The notes under the pieces were generated by a model. It was not told the origin of the DNA, made no database searches, and worked only from the letters and a program-made list of their open reading frames with translations. The position numbers and the translations under genes are program-made. Shown piece after piece: positions 1-9,454 of a stretch of 64,000 bases of DNA. How positions within the stretch are numbered: the first letter of the stretch is position 1; each line of letters begins with the position of its first letter. Source of the stretch: Solimonas fluminis (lineage in GTDB: Bacteria; Pseudomonadota; Gammaproteobacteria; Nevskiales; Nevskiaceae); assembly GCF_002930645.1 (NCBI RefSeq), contig NZ_PSNW01000006.1, positions 248,001 through 312,000 on the forward strand. Reading direction: 5' to 3'.

Positions 1-563
1 AGGCCACGGGCATCGACATCGCGCGGGCCGCGGTCCGTGCCGCCGCCAAGCGCCATCCCGGGGTGACCTGGCTGGTCGGCAGCGGTGCCCAGTTGCCCGT
101 CGCCGACGGGTCGGTGGACCTGGTCTGCAACATCTTCACGCAGATGCATCTGGCGGAGATGCACCGGGTGCTGCGGCCCGAAGGCCATGTGCTGGTGGTG
201 ACACCCGCCGCCGGGCACCTGCGCAGCCTGCGCGAGCGCCTGTTCGACGAGCTGCGCCCCCATGACCCGGACAAGTTCCTGGCGGCCTTCGAGGGGCGTT
301 TCGAGCTGCGCTCGCGCCAGGAACTGCAGTTCCCGCTGAGCCTGGCGCAGCCCGGCCTGGGCCAGTTGCTGCGGATGACGCCCTATGCCTGGAAGGCGAA
401 GCCCGAGCGCCGGGCGGCCCTGGAGGCCAGCGAGGGCCTGGAAACCGGGGCGGCGTTCTCGCTGATGCTGTTCCGGCGGCGCGAGCTGCCGGCCGAGGCG
501 GCCGGTGCCCTATCCGCGGAACCGGTCACATCCGGTCCATGGCGCCGGCGCGGCGTGGACTGA
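1..563 (+). CDS. rlmA: 23S rRNA (guanine-N1)-methyltransferase RlmA, 3' part
   Basis: C-terminal part of an S-adenosylmethionine-dependent methyltransferase, open from base 3 and cut by the window edge; about 186 codons remain. The visible part runs from the nucleotide-binding beta strand (GIDIARAAV) through an acidic LVCNIF strand to the family signature MTPYAWKAKPE near the end. This arrangement, and the THLR/TPAAGHLRSL-like segment, match RlmA/RrmA, which methylates G745 of 23S rRNA in the cytoplasm. The four-cysteine zinc finger expected at the N-terminus lies outside the window. A longer, Pro/Arg-rich tail (about 25 residues) follows the conserved core. Assignment is by family resemblance; a related class I methyltransferase is the only real alternative. 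Confidence 0.8.
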   Translation, partial: ATGIDIARAAVRAAAKRHPGVTWLVGSGAQLPVADGSVDLVCNIFTQMHLAEMHRVLRPEGHVLVVTPAAGHLRSLRERLFDELRPHDPDKFLAAFEGRFELRSRQELQFPLSLAQPGLGQLLRMTPYAWKAKPERRAALEASEGLETGAAFSLMLFRRRELPAEAAGALSAEPVTSGPWRRRGVD

Positions 564-623
564 GGTTTCACGCGGTGCTGGCATAATCCGGCAACCGCAT
601 TCCTCCATACGAGCGCCCCCGCC

Positions 624-1541
624 ATGGCCGGCAGCAGCCTTCTAGCCCTGATCGACGACATCGCCACCATCCTCGACGACGTGTCGGTGATGACCAAGGT
701 GGCCGCCAAGAAGACCGCCGGGGTGCTCGGCGACGACCTGGCGCTGAATGCGCAGCAGGTCACCGGCGTGAAGGCCGACCGCGAGCTGCCGGTAGTCTGG
801 GCGGTGGCCAAGGGCTCGGCGGTGAACAAGCTGATCCTGGTGCCGGCCGCGCTGGCGATCAGCGCGCTGGCCAACTGGGCCATCATGCCGCTGCTGATGC
901 TCGGCGGTGCCTTCCTCTGCTTCGAGGGCTTCGAGAAGCTGGCGCACAAGTTCCTCCACAGCAAGGAAGAGGACCGGCAGCACCACAAGGAACTGGTGGA
1001 AGCCGTGGCCGATCCGGCGGTGGACATCGTGGCCTTCGAGAAGGAGAAGGTGAAGGGCGCCGTGCGCACCGACTTCATCCTGTCGGCGGAAATCATCGTG
1101 ATCTCCCTGGGCACCGTGGCGACCGCCGCCTTCAGCAAGCAGGTCACCGTGCTGGTGCTGATCTCGGTCCTGATGACGGTGGGCGTCTACGGCCTGGTCG
1201 CCGGCATCGTCAAGCTCGACGACGCCGGCCTGTACCTGAGCCAGCGTGCCAATGCCGGCGCCAAGGCCCTGGGCCGCGGCCTGCTGGCGCTGGCTCCCAA
1301 GCTGATGAAGTTCCTCTCCGTCGTCGGTACGGCGGCGATGTTCATGGTCGGCGGCGGCATCGTCGTGCACGGCGTCCCGGCCCTGCATCACGCCATCGAG
1401 CACCTCGGCCACGGCGTTCCCGGGGTGCCGACGCTGCTGAACCTGCTGGCGGGCGTGGTGATCGGCGGCGTGGTGCTGCTGGGCGTCAACGCCGTGAAGG
1501 GCGTCGTCGGTCGCGTGCGCGGCAAATCCGCGCAGGCCTGA
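624..1541 (+). CDS. DUF808 family inner membrane protein (YedI-like)
   Basis: A 305-residue integral membrane protein of the DUF808/YedI family. The N-terminus has the family pattern of a soluble helix ([28 protein letters not shown]) followed by a charged [17 protein letters not shown] segment. Several hydrophobic helices follow (about residues 70-105, 155-200, 225-250 and 265-290). A hydrophilic loop rich in Lys/Glu/His ([17 protein letters not shown]) sits near residue 115. The family's biochemical function is unknown. The gene stands alone, 60 bases after rlmA, and its stop is two bases from the convergent gene on the other strand. Confidence 0.85.
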   Translation: MAGSSLLALIDDIATILDDVSVMTKVAAKKTAGVLGDDLALNAQQVTGVKADRELPVVWAVAKGSAVNKLILVPAALAISALANWAIMPLLMLGGAFLCFEGFEKLAHKFLHSKEEDRQHHKELVEAVADPAVDIVAFEKEKVKGAVRTDFILSAEIIVISLGTVATAAFSKQVTVLVLISVLMTVGVYGLVAGIVKLDDAGLYLSQRANAGAKALGRGLLALAPKLMKFLSVVGTAAMFMVGGGIVVHGVPALHHAIEHLGHGVPGVPTLLNLLAGVVIGGVVLLGVNAVKGVVGRVRGKSAQA

Positions 1542-1543
1542 GC

Positions 1544-2413
1544 TCACCAGGGGCCGCCGAGCTCGTAGCGGCAGAGTTCCGCCGGCCGCGAGGCGTCGTC
1601 GGCATCGGTGATCAGCCAGCCGCCGTGCCAATCGTCCAGCGCGGCGATGCCTTCCACCTTGCGCAGGCTCAGTTCCCCGGAGGGGTCCTGCAGCGGTGCC
1701 CAGCGCGCGCCATCGGCATCGATGATGCCCAGCGCTGCGCCGCTGATCGGGCCGTCCGCCACCGCGTCGTTGGTGTGTTCCGCTGCGGCCAGGTAAAGGA
1801 TGCATCCCCCTTCGATCAGCGCGGCGTCCGTGAGATGCAGCCTCACGCCGCCGATCTCGCCCAGGTCCAGCCGGCGCAGTTCCAGCAGCTTCGGCGCTGC
1901 GCCCGCGAGCACGGTTGCCGGCAGATCCAGCCAGGCATCGGACTCGGCGGCCGTGCCACGGTGAAACAGCCGCAGGCGATCCCCGATGTAAAGCGCGCCC
2001 TCGATGTTCGGCCGGCCGCCCAGGGCCGCCTCCATGAACTCGTACAGCGCATGGTCTTCGCGCAGCCGTACGCTGCCGTCGGCGCGCAGTTGCGCCGTTC
2101 GGCGCCGGTTGGGCCTTGATCCGGAGCCCAGCAGCCAGATCGTGCCGTCGGGCGTGCGCAGCAGCGCCTCGTAGTCCGGCTTCTCCTTCTTCGGTAGAGC
2201 GCCACCATGGCCTTCCAGCACCTGCAGGCGGACCTGCAGGGTCCGGGGCTCAATCCAGGCGACGGCGCGTGCATCGTCCTGCAACGCCAGCAGGCGAGGG
2301 CCTACGGCGAGCAGGCCGGAGCCGGCGCGGACACCGGAGAGTGGCGTCACGCGGCTGAGCCGCGCGATCAGCGCCGGGTCCTGGCGGGCGATAAGTGCAG
2401 GAACGGAAGTCAT
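1544..2413 (-). CDS. Conserved protein of unknown function, beta-propeller-like (DUF6929-like)
   Basis: About 289 residues from the ATG at 2413; a longer frame begins upstream but runs through the palindromic repeat at 2453-2537, so the internal ATG is preferred. No signal peptide or membrane helix is evident. The sequence has repeated short beta-strand-like blocks with Gly/Asp turns and the phrases LEGHGGALPKKEKPDYEAL and RRTAQLRADGSV, which suggest a propeller fold and resemble proteins annotated DUF6929; I am not certain of that family. The last block (VEGIAALDDWHGGWLITDADD) resembles a soluble phytase/esterase-like propeller blade. Function unknown. Convergent with the DUF808 gene. Confidence 0.55.
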   Translation of the reverse strand: MTSVPALIARQDPALIARLSRVTPLSGVRAGSGLLAVGPRLLALQDDARAVAWIEPRTLQVRLQVLEGHGGALPKKEKPDYEALLRTPDGTIWLLGSGSRPNRRRTAQLRADGSVRLREDHALYEFMEAALGGRPNIEGALYIGDRLRLFHRGTAAESDAWLDLPATVLAGAAPKLLELRRLDLGEIGGVRLHLTDAALIEGGCILYLAAAEHTNDAVADGPISGAALGIIDADGARWAPLQDPSGELSLRKVEGIAALDDWHGGWLITDADDASRPAELCRYELGGPW

Positions 2414-2452
2414 GGAGGCAGCCTGCCGGCCGGTTGCGGTACTGTCCAGTCG

Positions 2453-2537
2453 GTAGGGTGGGCAAACATATTTTCGTTTGCCCACGCGTCAGGGAGCCAA
2501 CCGCGTGGGCAAACGAGAAGACGTTTGCCCACCCTAC
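2453..2537. repeat. Nested palindromic extragenic repeat (REP-like)
   Basis: Outer inverted arms GTAGGGTGGGCAAAC (2453-2467) and GTTTGCCCACCCTAC (2523-2537) enclose inner arms CGTTTGCCCACGCG (2475-2488) and CGCGTGGGCAAACG (2502-2515). This is a two-unit, BIME-like structure between two genes on the minus strand. Confidence 0.85.
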
Positions 2538-2548
2538 GAACAACAAAA

Positions 2549-2574
2549 AAGGGCGGATCGTCCGATCCGCCCTT
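2549..2574 (-). terminator. Rho-independent terminator of icmF
   Basis: GGGCGGATCG and CGATCCGCCC form a perfect 10-bp stem with a two-base loop. On the minus strand the hairpin lies just after the icmF stop and is followed by a run of T (complement of AAAAAA at 2545-2550). Confidence 0.85.
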
Positions 2575-2595
2575 GGACTTTCCGCAGAGGCAGGC

Positions 2596-5500
2596 CTACA
2601 TGTTGCGGCGGTACTCGCCGCCCACGTCGTACAGCGCGTGGCTGATCTGGCCCAGGCTGTTGTACTTCACCGCCTCCAGCAGCGACTCGAAGATGTTCTT
2701 GCGGTCGCGCGCGGTGCGCTGCAGGTTCTTCAGGCTGTCCGGGCCGTAGGCGTTGCGGTTGCGGCGGTAGGCCTCGACGTTGCCGATCTGCTGGCCCTTC
2801 TCCTCCTCGGTGGAGCGGATCAGCTCGATCGTGGTCGCGATCTCGCCGCCGTGGTCCTTGGGCAGGAAGGTGTTGACGCCGATCAGGGGCAGCGAGCCGT
2901 CGTACTTCTTGTGTTCGTAGTACAGGCTCTCTTCCTGGATCTTGCCGCGCTGGTACATGGTGTCCATGGCGCCCAGCACGCCGCCGCGCTCGGAGATGCT
3001 CTCGAACTCCTTGTACACGGCCTCCTCGACCAGGTCGGTGAGCTGGTCGATGATGAAGCTGCCCTGCCAGGGGTTCTCGCAGAAGTTCAGGCCCAGTTCG
3101 CGATTGATGATGAGCTGGATCGCCACCGCACGGCGCACGGATTCCTCCGTCGGCGTGGTGATGGCCTCGTCGTAGGCGTTGGTGTGCAGCGAGTTGCAGT
3201 TGTCGAACAGCGCGTACAGCGCCTGCAGCGTCGTGCGGATGTCGTTGAACTGGATTTCCTGGGCGTGCAGCGAGCGGCCGGAGGTCTGGATGTGGTACTT
3301 CAGCATCTGGCTGCGTTCGTTGCCGCCATAGCGCTCCTTCATCGCGCGCGCCCAGATGCGGCGAGCCACGCGGCCGATGACGGAATACTCCGGGTCCATG
3401 CCGTTGCTGAAGAAGAACGACAGGTTGGGCGCGAAGTCGTCGATCTTCATGCCGCGGGCCAGGTAGTACTCCACGAAGGTGAAGCCGTTGGCCAGGGTGA
3501 AGGCGAGCTGGCTGATCGGGTTCGCGCCGGCCTCGGCGATGTGGTAGCCCGAGATCGACACCGAGTAGAAATTGCGGACCTTGCGCTCGACGAAGGACTG
3601 CTGGATGTCGCCCATCATGCGCAGCGCGAACTCGGTGCTGAAGATGCAGGTGTTCTGCGCCTGGTCTTCCTTGAGGATGTCCGCCTGCACGGTGCCGCGC
3701 ACGGTGGACATGGTCTCGGACTTGATCCTGGCGTAGGTCTCCGCGTCCAGCAGCTGGTCGCCGGTCACGCCCAGCAGGGCCAGGCCCAGGCCGTTGTTGG
3801 TGGGCGGCAGCTCGCCGGAGTAGGTCGGGCGGGTCTTGCCCTGGAACAGCTCGGCGATCTTCTTCTCGGCCGCGGCCCAGCGCGCCGGGTCGGCCTTCAG
3901 GTACTTCTCCACCTGCTGGTCGATGGCGGTGTTCATGAACATGGCCAGGATCATCGGCGCCGGGCCGTTGATGGTCATGGAGACCGAGGTGCTGGGCGCG
4001 CAGAGGTCGAAGCCGGAGTAGAGCTTCTTCATGTCGTCCAGCGTGGCGATGCTGACGCCGGAGTTGCCGATCTTGCCGTAGATGTCCGGGCGGGTGTGCG
4101 GATCCTCGCCGTAGAGCGTCACCGAGTCGAAGGCAGTGGACAGCCGCGTCGGCGCGCCGGGCTGGCTCAGGTAGTGGAAGCGGCGGTTGGTGCGCTCCGG
4201 CGTGCCTTCGCCGGCGAACATGCGGATCGGGTCCTCGCCGACGCGGCGGTAGGGGTAGATGCCGGCGGTGTAGGGGTAGCCGCCGGGCAGGTTCTCCTTC
4301 AGCAGGAAGCGCAGCAGCTCGCCCCAGCTTTCGTAGTGCGGCGCGGCCACCTTCGGAATCTTCTGGTGGCTCAGCGACTCGATATAGTTGTCGCCCTTGA
4401 CCGGCTTGCCGCGCACCTCGTAGGTGTACTGCGCGTCGGTCACGCCCTTGAGGCGCTCCGGCCAGGCGCGCAGCAGGTCCACGGAGGAGGGCTCCAGAGA
4501 CTTCAGCGCCTCGTTGTAGCGCTGGCGCAGCGTCAGCAGGGTCTTGTCGCCGCCGCTAGTCAGGTCCTCGTTGGCGTAGAAGTCCAGGGCCTTGGGCAGC
4601 TTTTCGTCACCCAGCTCCTTGAGCGACTCCCAGAGGTTCTGGGCGCGGTTGGCGGCCTCGTCCTGGCGCTCGGCGTCCTTGTTGATGCCGCGGCCCTGCT
4701 CGGCGATCTCGGCCAGGTAGCGCACGCGGCTGCCCGGGATCAGGATCGTGGCGCGCGGCTCCTTCAGCGAGGTGTCGAGGTCCGGCGTCCACTTGTCCTC
4801 CGGCAGGCCGAGCCTGGTGCGCAGCAGGCGGCAGAGATTGCTGAACATCCAGGTCACGCCCGGATCGTTGAACTGGCTGGCAATGGTCGGGTAGACCGGC
4901 ACCTCGTCGTCCTTCAGCTCGAACTTCACGCGGTTGCGCTTCCACTGCTTGCGCACGTCGCGCAGCGCGTCCTCGGCACCCTTGCGGTCGAACTTGTTCA
5001 GCACCACCAGCTCGGCGAAGTCGATCATGTCGATCTTCTCGAGCTGGCTGGCGGCACCGTATTCGCTGGTCATCACGTAGACCGGGAAGTCCACCAGGTC
5101 CACGATCTCGGAATCGCTCTGGCCGATGCCGGCGGTCTCCACGATCACCAGGTCATAGGCCTGGCCGCGCAGGAAGGCGACGCAGTCCTTCAGCACGGTG
5201 TTGGTGGCGGCATGCTGGCGGCGCGTGGCCATGGAGCGCATGAACAGGCGCTTGCTGCGCAGCGAGTTCATGCGGATGCGGTCGCCCAGCAGGGCGCCGC
5301 CGGAGCGGCGGCGGGTGGGGTCCACGGCCAGCACGGCGATGCGCATCTGCGGGAAGGCCTGCAGGAAGCGCAGCAGCAGCTCGTCCACCACGGAGGACTT
5401 GCCCGCGCCGCCGGTGCCGGTGAAGCCGATCACCGGCGTCTTGGCGCCGGCCAGCTGCCATTCCTTTCGCAGGCGGGCGAGCTCGGACTCCGGCAGCACG

Positions 5501-6042
5501 CCTTCCTCGATGGTCGAGAGCATCTGGCCGATGCTGATCTCGTCGTCGGCCGAGACCTTGGCCGGCACGCGCGTGTCCAGGCGGTGCTTGTGGGCGCGCT
5601 CGACCAGGTCGTCGATCATGCCGGTGAGGCCCAGCTTGGCGCCGTCGTTGGGGTGGTAGATGTACTCCACGCCCTGGGAGTGCAGCACCGCGATCTCCTC
5701 CGGCGTGATGGTGCCGCCGCCGCCGCCGAACACGCGGATGTGCGGGGCGCCGCGCTCGGCGAGCATGTCCACCATGTACTTGAAGAATTCATTGTGGCCG
5801 CCCTGGTAGCTCGACAGCGCGATGCCGTCGGCATCCTCCTGCAGCGCGGCGCGGACGATGTCCTCCACCGACCGGTTGTGGCCCAGATGGATCACCTCGG
5901 CGCCCTTGCCCTGGATCAGGCGGCGCATGACGTTGATCGCGGCATCGTGGCCGTCGAACAGGCTGGCGGCGGTGACGAAGCGCAGCGGCGTGGCCTCGCT
6001 GGTCTCGGTCTGGCGGGTGGCGGAAGCGGGCTGGGCGGTCAT
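2596..6042 (-). CDS. icmF: Fused isobutyryl-CoA mutase IcmF
   Basis: A three-part coenzyme B12 enzyme of about 1148 residues that interconverts isobutyryl-CoA and n-butyryl-CoA (EC 5.4.99.13), linking valine/short-chain acyl-CoA catabolism to fatty acid oxidation. The N-terminal B12-binding domain has the DGHDAAIN cobalamin motif near residue 32. The middle G-protein chaperone domain has Walker [10 protein letters not shown] near residue 215 and an NKFD guanine-specificity motif. The C-terminal half is the mutase substrate barrel. This order (B12 domain, MeaB-like GTPase, mutase) defines IcmF rather than methylmalonyl-CoA mutase. The ATG at 6042 is preferred to an upstream TTG because AGGA sits nine bases before it. 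Its upstream neighbour is a divergent AraC-type gene, a plausible regulator. Confidence 0.93.
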   Translation of the reverse strand: MTAQPASATRQTETSEATPLRFVTAASLFDGHDAAINVMRRLIQGKGAEVIHLGHNRSVEDIVRAALQEDADGIALSSYQGGHNEFFKYMVDMLAERGAPHIRVFGGGGGTITPEEIAVLHSQGVEYIYHPNDGAKLGLTGMIDDLVERAHKHRLDTRVPAKVSADDEISIGQMLSTIEEGVLPESELARLRKEWQLAGAKTPVIGFTGTGGAGKSSVVDELLLRFLQAFPQMRIAVLAVDPTRRRSGGALLGDRIRMNSLRSKRLFMRSMATRRQHAATNTVLKDCVAFLRGQAYDLVIVETAGIGQSDSEIVDLVDFPVYVMTSEYGAASQLEKIDMIDFAELVVLNKFDRKGAEDALRDVRKQWKRNRVKFELKDDEVPVYPTIASQFNDPGVTWMFSNLCRLLRTRLGLPEDKWTPDLDTSLKEPRATILIPGSRVRYLAEIAEQGRGINKDAERQDEAANRAQNLWESLKELGDEKLPKALDFYANEDLTSGGDKTLLTLRQRYNEALKSLEPSSVDLLRAWPERLKGVTDAQYTYEVRGKPVKGDNYIESLSHQKIPKVAAPHYESWGELLRFLLKENLPGGYPYTAGIYPYRRVGEDPIRMFAGEGTPERTNRRFHYLSQPGAPTRLSTAFDSVTLYGEDPHTRPDIYGKIGNSGVSIATLDDMKKLYSGFDLCAPSTSVSMTINGPAPMILAMFMNTAIDQQVEKYLKADPARWAAAEKKIAELFQGKTRPTYSGELPPTNNGLGLALLGVTGDQLLDAETYARIKSETMSTVRGTVQADILKEDQAQNTCIFSTEFALRMMGDIQQSFVERKVRNFYSVSISGYHIAEAGANPISQLAFTLANGFTFVEYYLARGMKIDDFAPNLSFFFSNGMDPEYSVIGRVARRIWARAMKERYGGNERSQMLKYHIQTSGRSLHAQEIQFNDIRTTLQALYALFDNCNSLHTNAYDEAITTPTEESVRRAVAIQLIINRELGLNFCENPWQGSFIIDQLTDLVEEAVYKEFESISERGGVLGAMDTMYQRGKIQEESLYYEHKKYDGSLPLIGVNTFLPKDHGGEIATTIELIRSTEEEKGQQIGNVEAYRRNRNAYGPDSLKNLQRTARDRKNIFESLLEAVKYNSLGQISHALYDVGGEYRRNM

Positions 6043-6173
6043 GGCAGATCCTGGCAATCGGGAAACTCCGGAACGTTAAGCCAGCGCGGCGTCCGGGGCG
6101 ATGCCCAAAAGCATCTTGTTTAGTGACAGAATTTGCCATATGAATCCTGTCCGACATCCCCGTACCCCTGCCC

Positions 6174-7205
6174 ATGGCCCGGCCCGCTGAATCCCGCGGC
6201 ACCATTGCCGTGGCCTTCGTCCGGCAGGCTTTGCAGGCCGTCGCCCGGCGCGGCCTGGATCCGGCGCTGGCGCTCGAAAAAGCCGGCCTGGCGCCGGACC
6301 TGCTGGCGGACGACCGGGGCCGGGTCGGCCCGGCGGTCTTCGGCAGCCTCTGGCTGGGCATCGCCGAACTGCTGGACGACGAACTGTTCGGCCTGGATTC
6401 CCGCCCGATGCGGGTGGGCAGTTTTGCCACTTTGTGCCATCTGATGCTCCATACGCCGGACCTGCGCACGGCCCTCGTCCGGGGGGCTCGGCTGGTCAAC
6501 CTGCTGCTGGCCGATACCCGGGTGGAACTGGAGTTGGAAGGGCCGGAGGCGGCGCTGTGCTTCGTGGAGCAGGGCACCCGCGCCCGGCAGGCGCAGGTCT
6601 TCGCCCATGAAACCCTGTTCGTGATGCTGCACGGCCTGATGTGCTGGCTGGTGCGCCGCCGCATCGTGATCCACGAGGCCGGGTTCTCCTATCCGCCGCC
6701 GGAGTGGCGCGACGAGTACCTGCTGATCATGGGGGAGACCCTGCATTTCGGGCGCCCGGTGACCCGCTTCGCCTTCAGCGCCGCGGACCTGGATGCCCCG
6801 GTGGTTCAGACCGAGGCCAGCGCCCGCGAATTCCTGCGCGGCGCGCCGCACAACTTCCTGCTCAAGTACAAGGACCCGCAGAGCGTGGCGCACCGCGTGC
6901 GCCGCCTGCTGCGCGAGATTCCGCCGGAGCAGTGGCCGGACTTCGACGGACTGGCGCGGCAACTGCGGCGGCACCCCACCACGCTGCGCCGCCGCCTGGA
7001 GGAGGAAGGTTCCTCCTACCGCATCGAGAAGAGCGCCCGCCGCCGCGACCTGGCGCTGGAATACCTGGCCGATCCGCGGCGCAGCGTGCTGGACGTGGCC
7101 CAGGCGCTGGGCTTCGCCGAGCCCAGCGCCTTCCACCGCGCCTTCCGACAGTGGACGGGGGTGAGCCCGGGGGAGTACCGGAGGAAGGCGGGACTGAAGG
7201 GCTGA
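6174..7205 (+). CDS. AraC family transcriptional regulator
   Basis: 343 residues. The first about 200 form the 'AraC N-terminal arabinose-binding-like' domain typical of OruR/ArgR-type regulators, with the phrases RVGPAVFGSLW, LCHLMLHTPDLRTAL and YPPPEWRDEYLLIMG. The C-terminal about 100 residues carry two helix-turn-helix motifs, ending with LDVAQALGFAEPSAFHRAFRQWTGVSPGEYR. Transcribed away from icmF across a 131-base gap, so it may sense a short-chain acyl or amino acid catabolite and control icmF; that is inference from position only. No membrane segment. Confidence 0.85.
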   Translation: MARPAESRGTIAVAFVRQALQAVARRGLDPALALEKAGLAPDLLADDRGRVGPAVFGSLWLGIAELLDDELFGLDSRPMRVGSFATLCHLMLHTPDLRTALVRGARLVNLLLADTRVELELEGPEAALCFVEQGTRARQAQVFAHETLFVMLHGLMCWLVRRRIVIHEAGFSYPPPEWRDEYLLIMGETLHFGRPVTRFAFSAADLDAPVVQTEASAREFLRGAPHNFLLKYKDPQSVAHRVRRLLREIPPEQWPDFDGLARQLRRHPTTLRRRLEEEGSSYRIEKSARRRDLALEYLADPRRSVLDVAQALGFAEPSAFHRAFRQWTGVSPGEYRRKAGLKG

Positions 7206-7267
7206 AAGGTGCTCTCAAAGCCCTCTTCGCCGATCTGCTGGGCCCCTTCGTCTCGCCTGCCGTGGTG

Positions 7268-7370
7268 CCTCTCCCGCCGGGAGAGGTCGGCGTTTGGCGC
7301 CGGGTGAGGGGCGCCGCCGGATGCGACCGGTGTTCCTTACCAACCCCTCTCCCGGACGGAAAGCGGGCCA
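7268..7370. repeat. Palindromic repeat (CCTCTCCC/GGGAGAGG type)
   Basis: A small hairpin, CCTCTCCC-GCC-GGGAGAGG, at 7268-7286 is followed by a GGGTGAGGGGCG block and a second CAACCCCTCTCCCGG unit near 7351. This is a dispersed intergenic repeat type; it fills most of the 280-base gap between the AraC gene and the next gene. Confidence 0.6.
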
Positions 7371-7400
7371 GGCAAGGGCTTCCGCAGATTGGAGAACCCA

Positions 7401-7433
7401 AAAAAGAACCCCCTGCAAAAGGGTGCAGGGGGT
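7401..7433 (-). terminator. Rho-independent terminator of the Cys-repeat gene
   Basis: CCCCCTGCA (7410-7418) pairs with TGCAGGGGG (7425-7433). On the minus strand the hairpin is followed by TTCTTTTTT (complement of 7401-7409). It lies about 50 bases downstream of the stop at 7486. Confidence 0.85.
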
Positions 7434-7485
7434 GATGGGAGTTTGAGTTCCCTCTTCCGCCTGGCGGGAAAGGGGGACAAGGGCT

Positions 7486-8037
7486 TCAGCGCGGCGCCGA
7501 AGGTGCCGTGCCGGTGCCGTCCCAGGGCTGGCGCGGCGGCTCGCAGGCGGACGGGTCCTTGGCGCAGCGCTCTTCACGGGCGGCCCGGCGCTTTTCCATC
7601 TTCGCCTTGCAGCCGGCATCGGCCTCGCAGCGCGCCTTGAGGGCTTCGCGGTGCTTCTGGCGCTCGGCCTTGCACTGCGTGGGATTCTTGGCGCATTCGG
7701 CCTTGCGGGCTTCGCGCTGGGACTTGTGCTGTTCCAGCTTCGCCTTGCAGTCGGCATCGGCCATGCACTTCTCGTGGCGCTCCTTGCGGTGGGCGCGGCG
7801 TTCCTTCCTGCATTTCGCCGGATCGGCTGCGCACTCGGCCTTGCGTGCCTCGTGCCGCTGCTTGATCTCCTCGCACTTCTGCGGGTCGGCGTCGCATTTC
7901 TCCTGCAGCTTCTGCTGCCAGGACTGCGCCGCGGCGGTGCCGGGCACGGGCGGCTGGTCGGGCGTGGCGGCGAGGGCCGGCAGGCTCAGGGAGGCCAGGC
8001 CGAGTGCCAGTGCGGCCGTGAGGGTCTTCAGGTTCAT
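7486..8037 (-). CDS. Secreted Lys/Arg-rich protein with six repeated cysteine pairs
   Basis: 183 residues starting at the ATG at 8037. A clear Sec signal peptide (Lys, hydrophobic core LALGLASLSL, cleavage after ALA) sends it to the periplasm. The mature part is almost entirely charged helix interrupted by six cysteine pairs of the form C-x5/6-C (CDADPQKC, CAADPAKC, CMADADC, CAKNPTQC, CEADAGC, CAKDPSAC) spaced about 20-22 residues apart. Twelve cysteines in a regular array suggest disulfide-stapled helices or metal binding, which is inference. I do not recognise a characterised family. It is divergent from a membrane nucleotide cyclase gene 118 bases away and has its own terminator. Confidence 0.7.
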   Translation of the reverse strand: MNLKTLTAALALGLASLSLPALAATPDQPPVPGTAAAQSWQQKLQEKCDADPQKCEEIKQRHEARKAECAADPAKCRKERRAHRKERHEKCMADADCKAKLEQHKSQREARKAECAKNPTQCKAERQKHREALKARCEADAGCKAKMEKRRAAREERCAKDPSACEPPRQPWDGTGTAPSAPR

Positions 8038-8155
8038 CGGGTTCAGTCCTTGGGGGAGACATCCGGTACAACGGCCGCCCGCTGCCGGCGTTGACAGCGC
8101 GGCTGACCCCGGCAGCCAATGCTGTACGCCCGCTGAATGCACTAGTCTTCGCACC

Positions 8156-9448
8156 ATGAGTTCCGTCCATACCGCCTATCTCGTCGTCGGCATCATCGCC
8201 GCCGGCATGGGCGTGATCGTGCTGATGAGCGATCCGCGCAGCGGCGCCAGCCGGGCGCTGGCGATGGCCATGCTGCTGCTCGGCCTGCGCCTGGGACTGA
8301 GCCTGTTCGAGCATGCCGGCGACACCGCCTGGCAGCTCCAGGCGGCGGCGATGGCGCGCCTGCTGGAGGCCGCCAACATCCTGGTGGGCATCGAGTGGGC
8401 GCGGCGCATCGCCGTGCTGTCGGCGGCGCGGCTGCAGCGCACGATCCAGGTGCTGTTCCGCGTCTCCCAGCTGCTGGGCCTGATCTATGGCGCGATGACG
8501 CTGGGCTACATCGCCATCGCGCCCGAGGCGGCGCTGCAGGACGCGCCCGGGCTGATGCGCCTGAGCGGCCTGGAGTGGGCGGTATTCACGCCGGTGCTGG
8601 GCAGCAGCATCCTGCTGGCCGGCATCGCCATCGTCCTGCTGCTGCTGGTGAGTGCCGACCCCGCCGAGTGCGGCCGCCTGCGCGCGCTGGTCATTTCCGC
8701 TCCCTTCCTGCTCGGCGGCCTGGTGCTGGCGGAGCGCTACGTGCCTGTGTCCATCGCGGTGGGCCTGCTGGTGTTCCTCGGCGGATCGGTGCGCTACTAC
8801 ATCGTGCAGGCGCAGCGCGGCGAGTTCATGCGCCAGTTCCTGTCGCCGCAGGTGGCGCGGGTGGTGAACCTGCAGGGCATGAGCCAGGTGATGCGCCGCG
8901 AGCGGCGCCAGATCAGCGTGGTGGTCTGCGACCTGCGCGGCTTCACGCGCTTTGCCGCCGAGCGCGTCTCGGACGAGGTGATGGACCTGCTGCAGCGCTT
9001 CTACCAGCTGGCCGGCGAGGTGGCGTCGCGGCACGGTGGCACGGTGAAGGACCACGCCGGCGACGGCCTGCTGGTGCTGGTGGGGGCGCCGCTGCCGGTG
9101 GCGGACCATGCGCAGGCCGCGGTGCGGCTGGCACTGGAACTGATGCGCGAGGCGCAGCCGCTGCTGCGGCGCGAGGGCGAGCTGGGCCTGGGCATCGGCG
9201 TGGCCACGGGTCATCTCACCGTGGGCGCGATCCAGGGCGCGGGCCGCCTGGAATACGTGGCGGTGGGCAATGCGGTGAACCTGGCCGCACGGCTCTGCCA
9301 GCGTGCCGAGGCGGGAGAGGTGCTCTGCGACCGCCGAACCCACGAGGCGCTGCGGGAGCTGCCGGAATTCCCGGCCCAGGCCCGCGAGCCGGAGCAGTTC
9401 AAGGGCTTCGACGACCCGACGCCGGTCTATGCGTTGACGGCGGCCTGA
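8156..9448 (+). CDS. Membrane-bound class III nucleotide cyclase
   Basis: 430 residues from the ATG at 8156. The N-terminal half has about six hydrophobic helices (residues about 5-25, 35-60, 105-125, 140-165, 180-200 and 205-220). The C-terminal half is a class III cyclase catalytic domain with both metal-binding aspartates: D259 in VVCDLRGFT and D303 in HAGDGLL. The transition-state Asn/Arg pair sits in AVGNAVNLAARL. The residue that normally selects adenine (Lys in xKxxGD) is Asp here, so cAMP versus cGMP cannot be decided. Should make a cyclic nucleotide at the inner membrane. A second cyclase and a cyclic-nucleotide-binding exporter lie further along in this window. Confidence 0.85.
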   Translation: MSSVHTAYLVVGIIAAGMGVIVLMSDPRSGASRALAMAMLLLGLRLGLSLFEHAGDTAWQLQAAAMARLLEAANILVGIEWARRIAVLSAARLQRTIQVLFRVSQLLGLIYGAMTLGYIAIAPEAALQDAPGLMRLSGLEWAVFTPVLGSSILLAGIAIVLLLLVSADPAECGRLRALVISAPFLLGGLVLAERYVPVSIAVGLLVFLGGSVRYYIVQAQRGEFMRQFLSPQVARVVNLQGMSQVMRRERRQISVVVCDLRGFTRFAAERVSDEVMDLLQRFYQLAGEVASRHGGTVKDHAGDGLLVLVGAPLPVADHAQAAVRLALELMREAQPLLRREGELGLGIGVATGHLTVGAIQGAGRLEYVAVGNAVNLAARLCQRAEAGEVLCDRRTHEALRELPEFPAQAREPEQFKGFDDPTPVYALTAA

Positions 9449-9454
9449 ACCCGG

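Noticed and set aside
2395..6123. A 1242-codon plus-strand frame opposite icmF.
   Set aside because: It is a GC-codon shadow of icmF: valine/alanine/histidine-rich with no domain, and icmF on the minus strand has all conserved motifs.
6120..7136. A 338-codon minus-strand frame opposite the AraC-type gene, which would overlap the icmF promoter.
   Set aside because: No domain, Gln/His/Arg-rich; the plus-strand frame has both AraC helix-turn-helix motifs.
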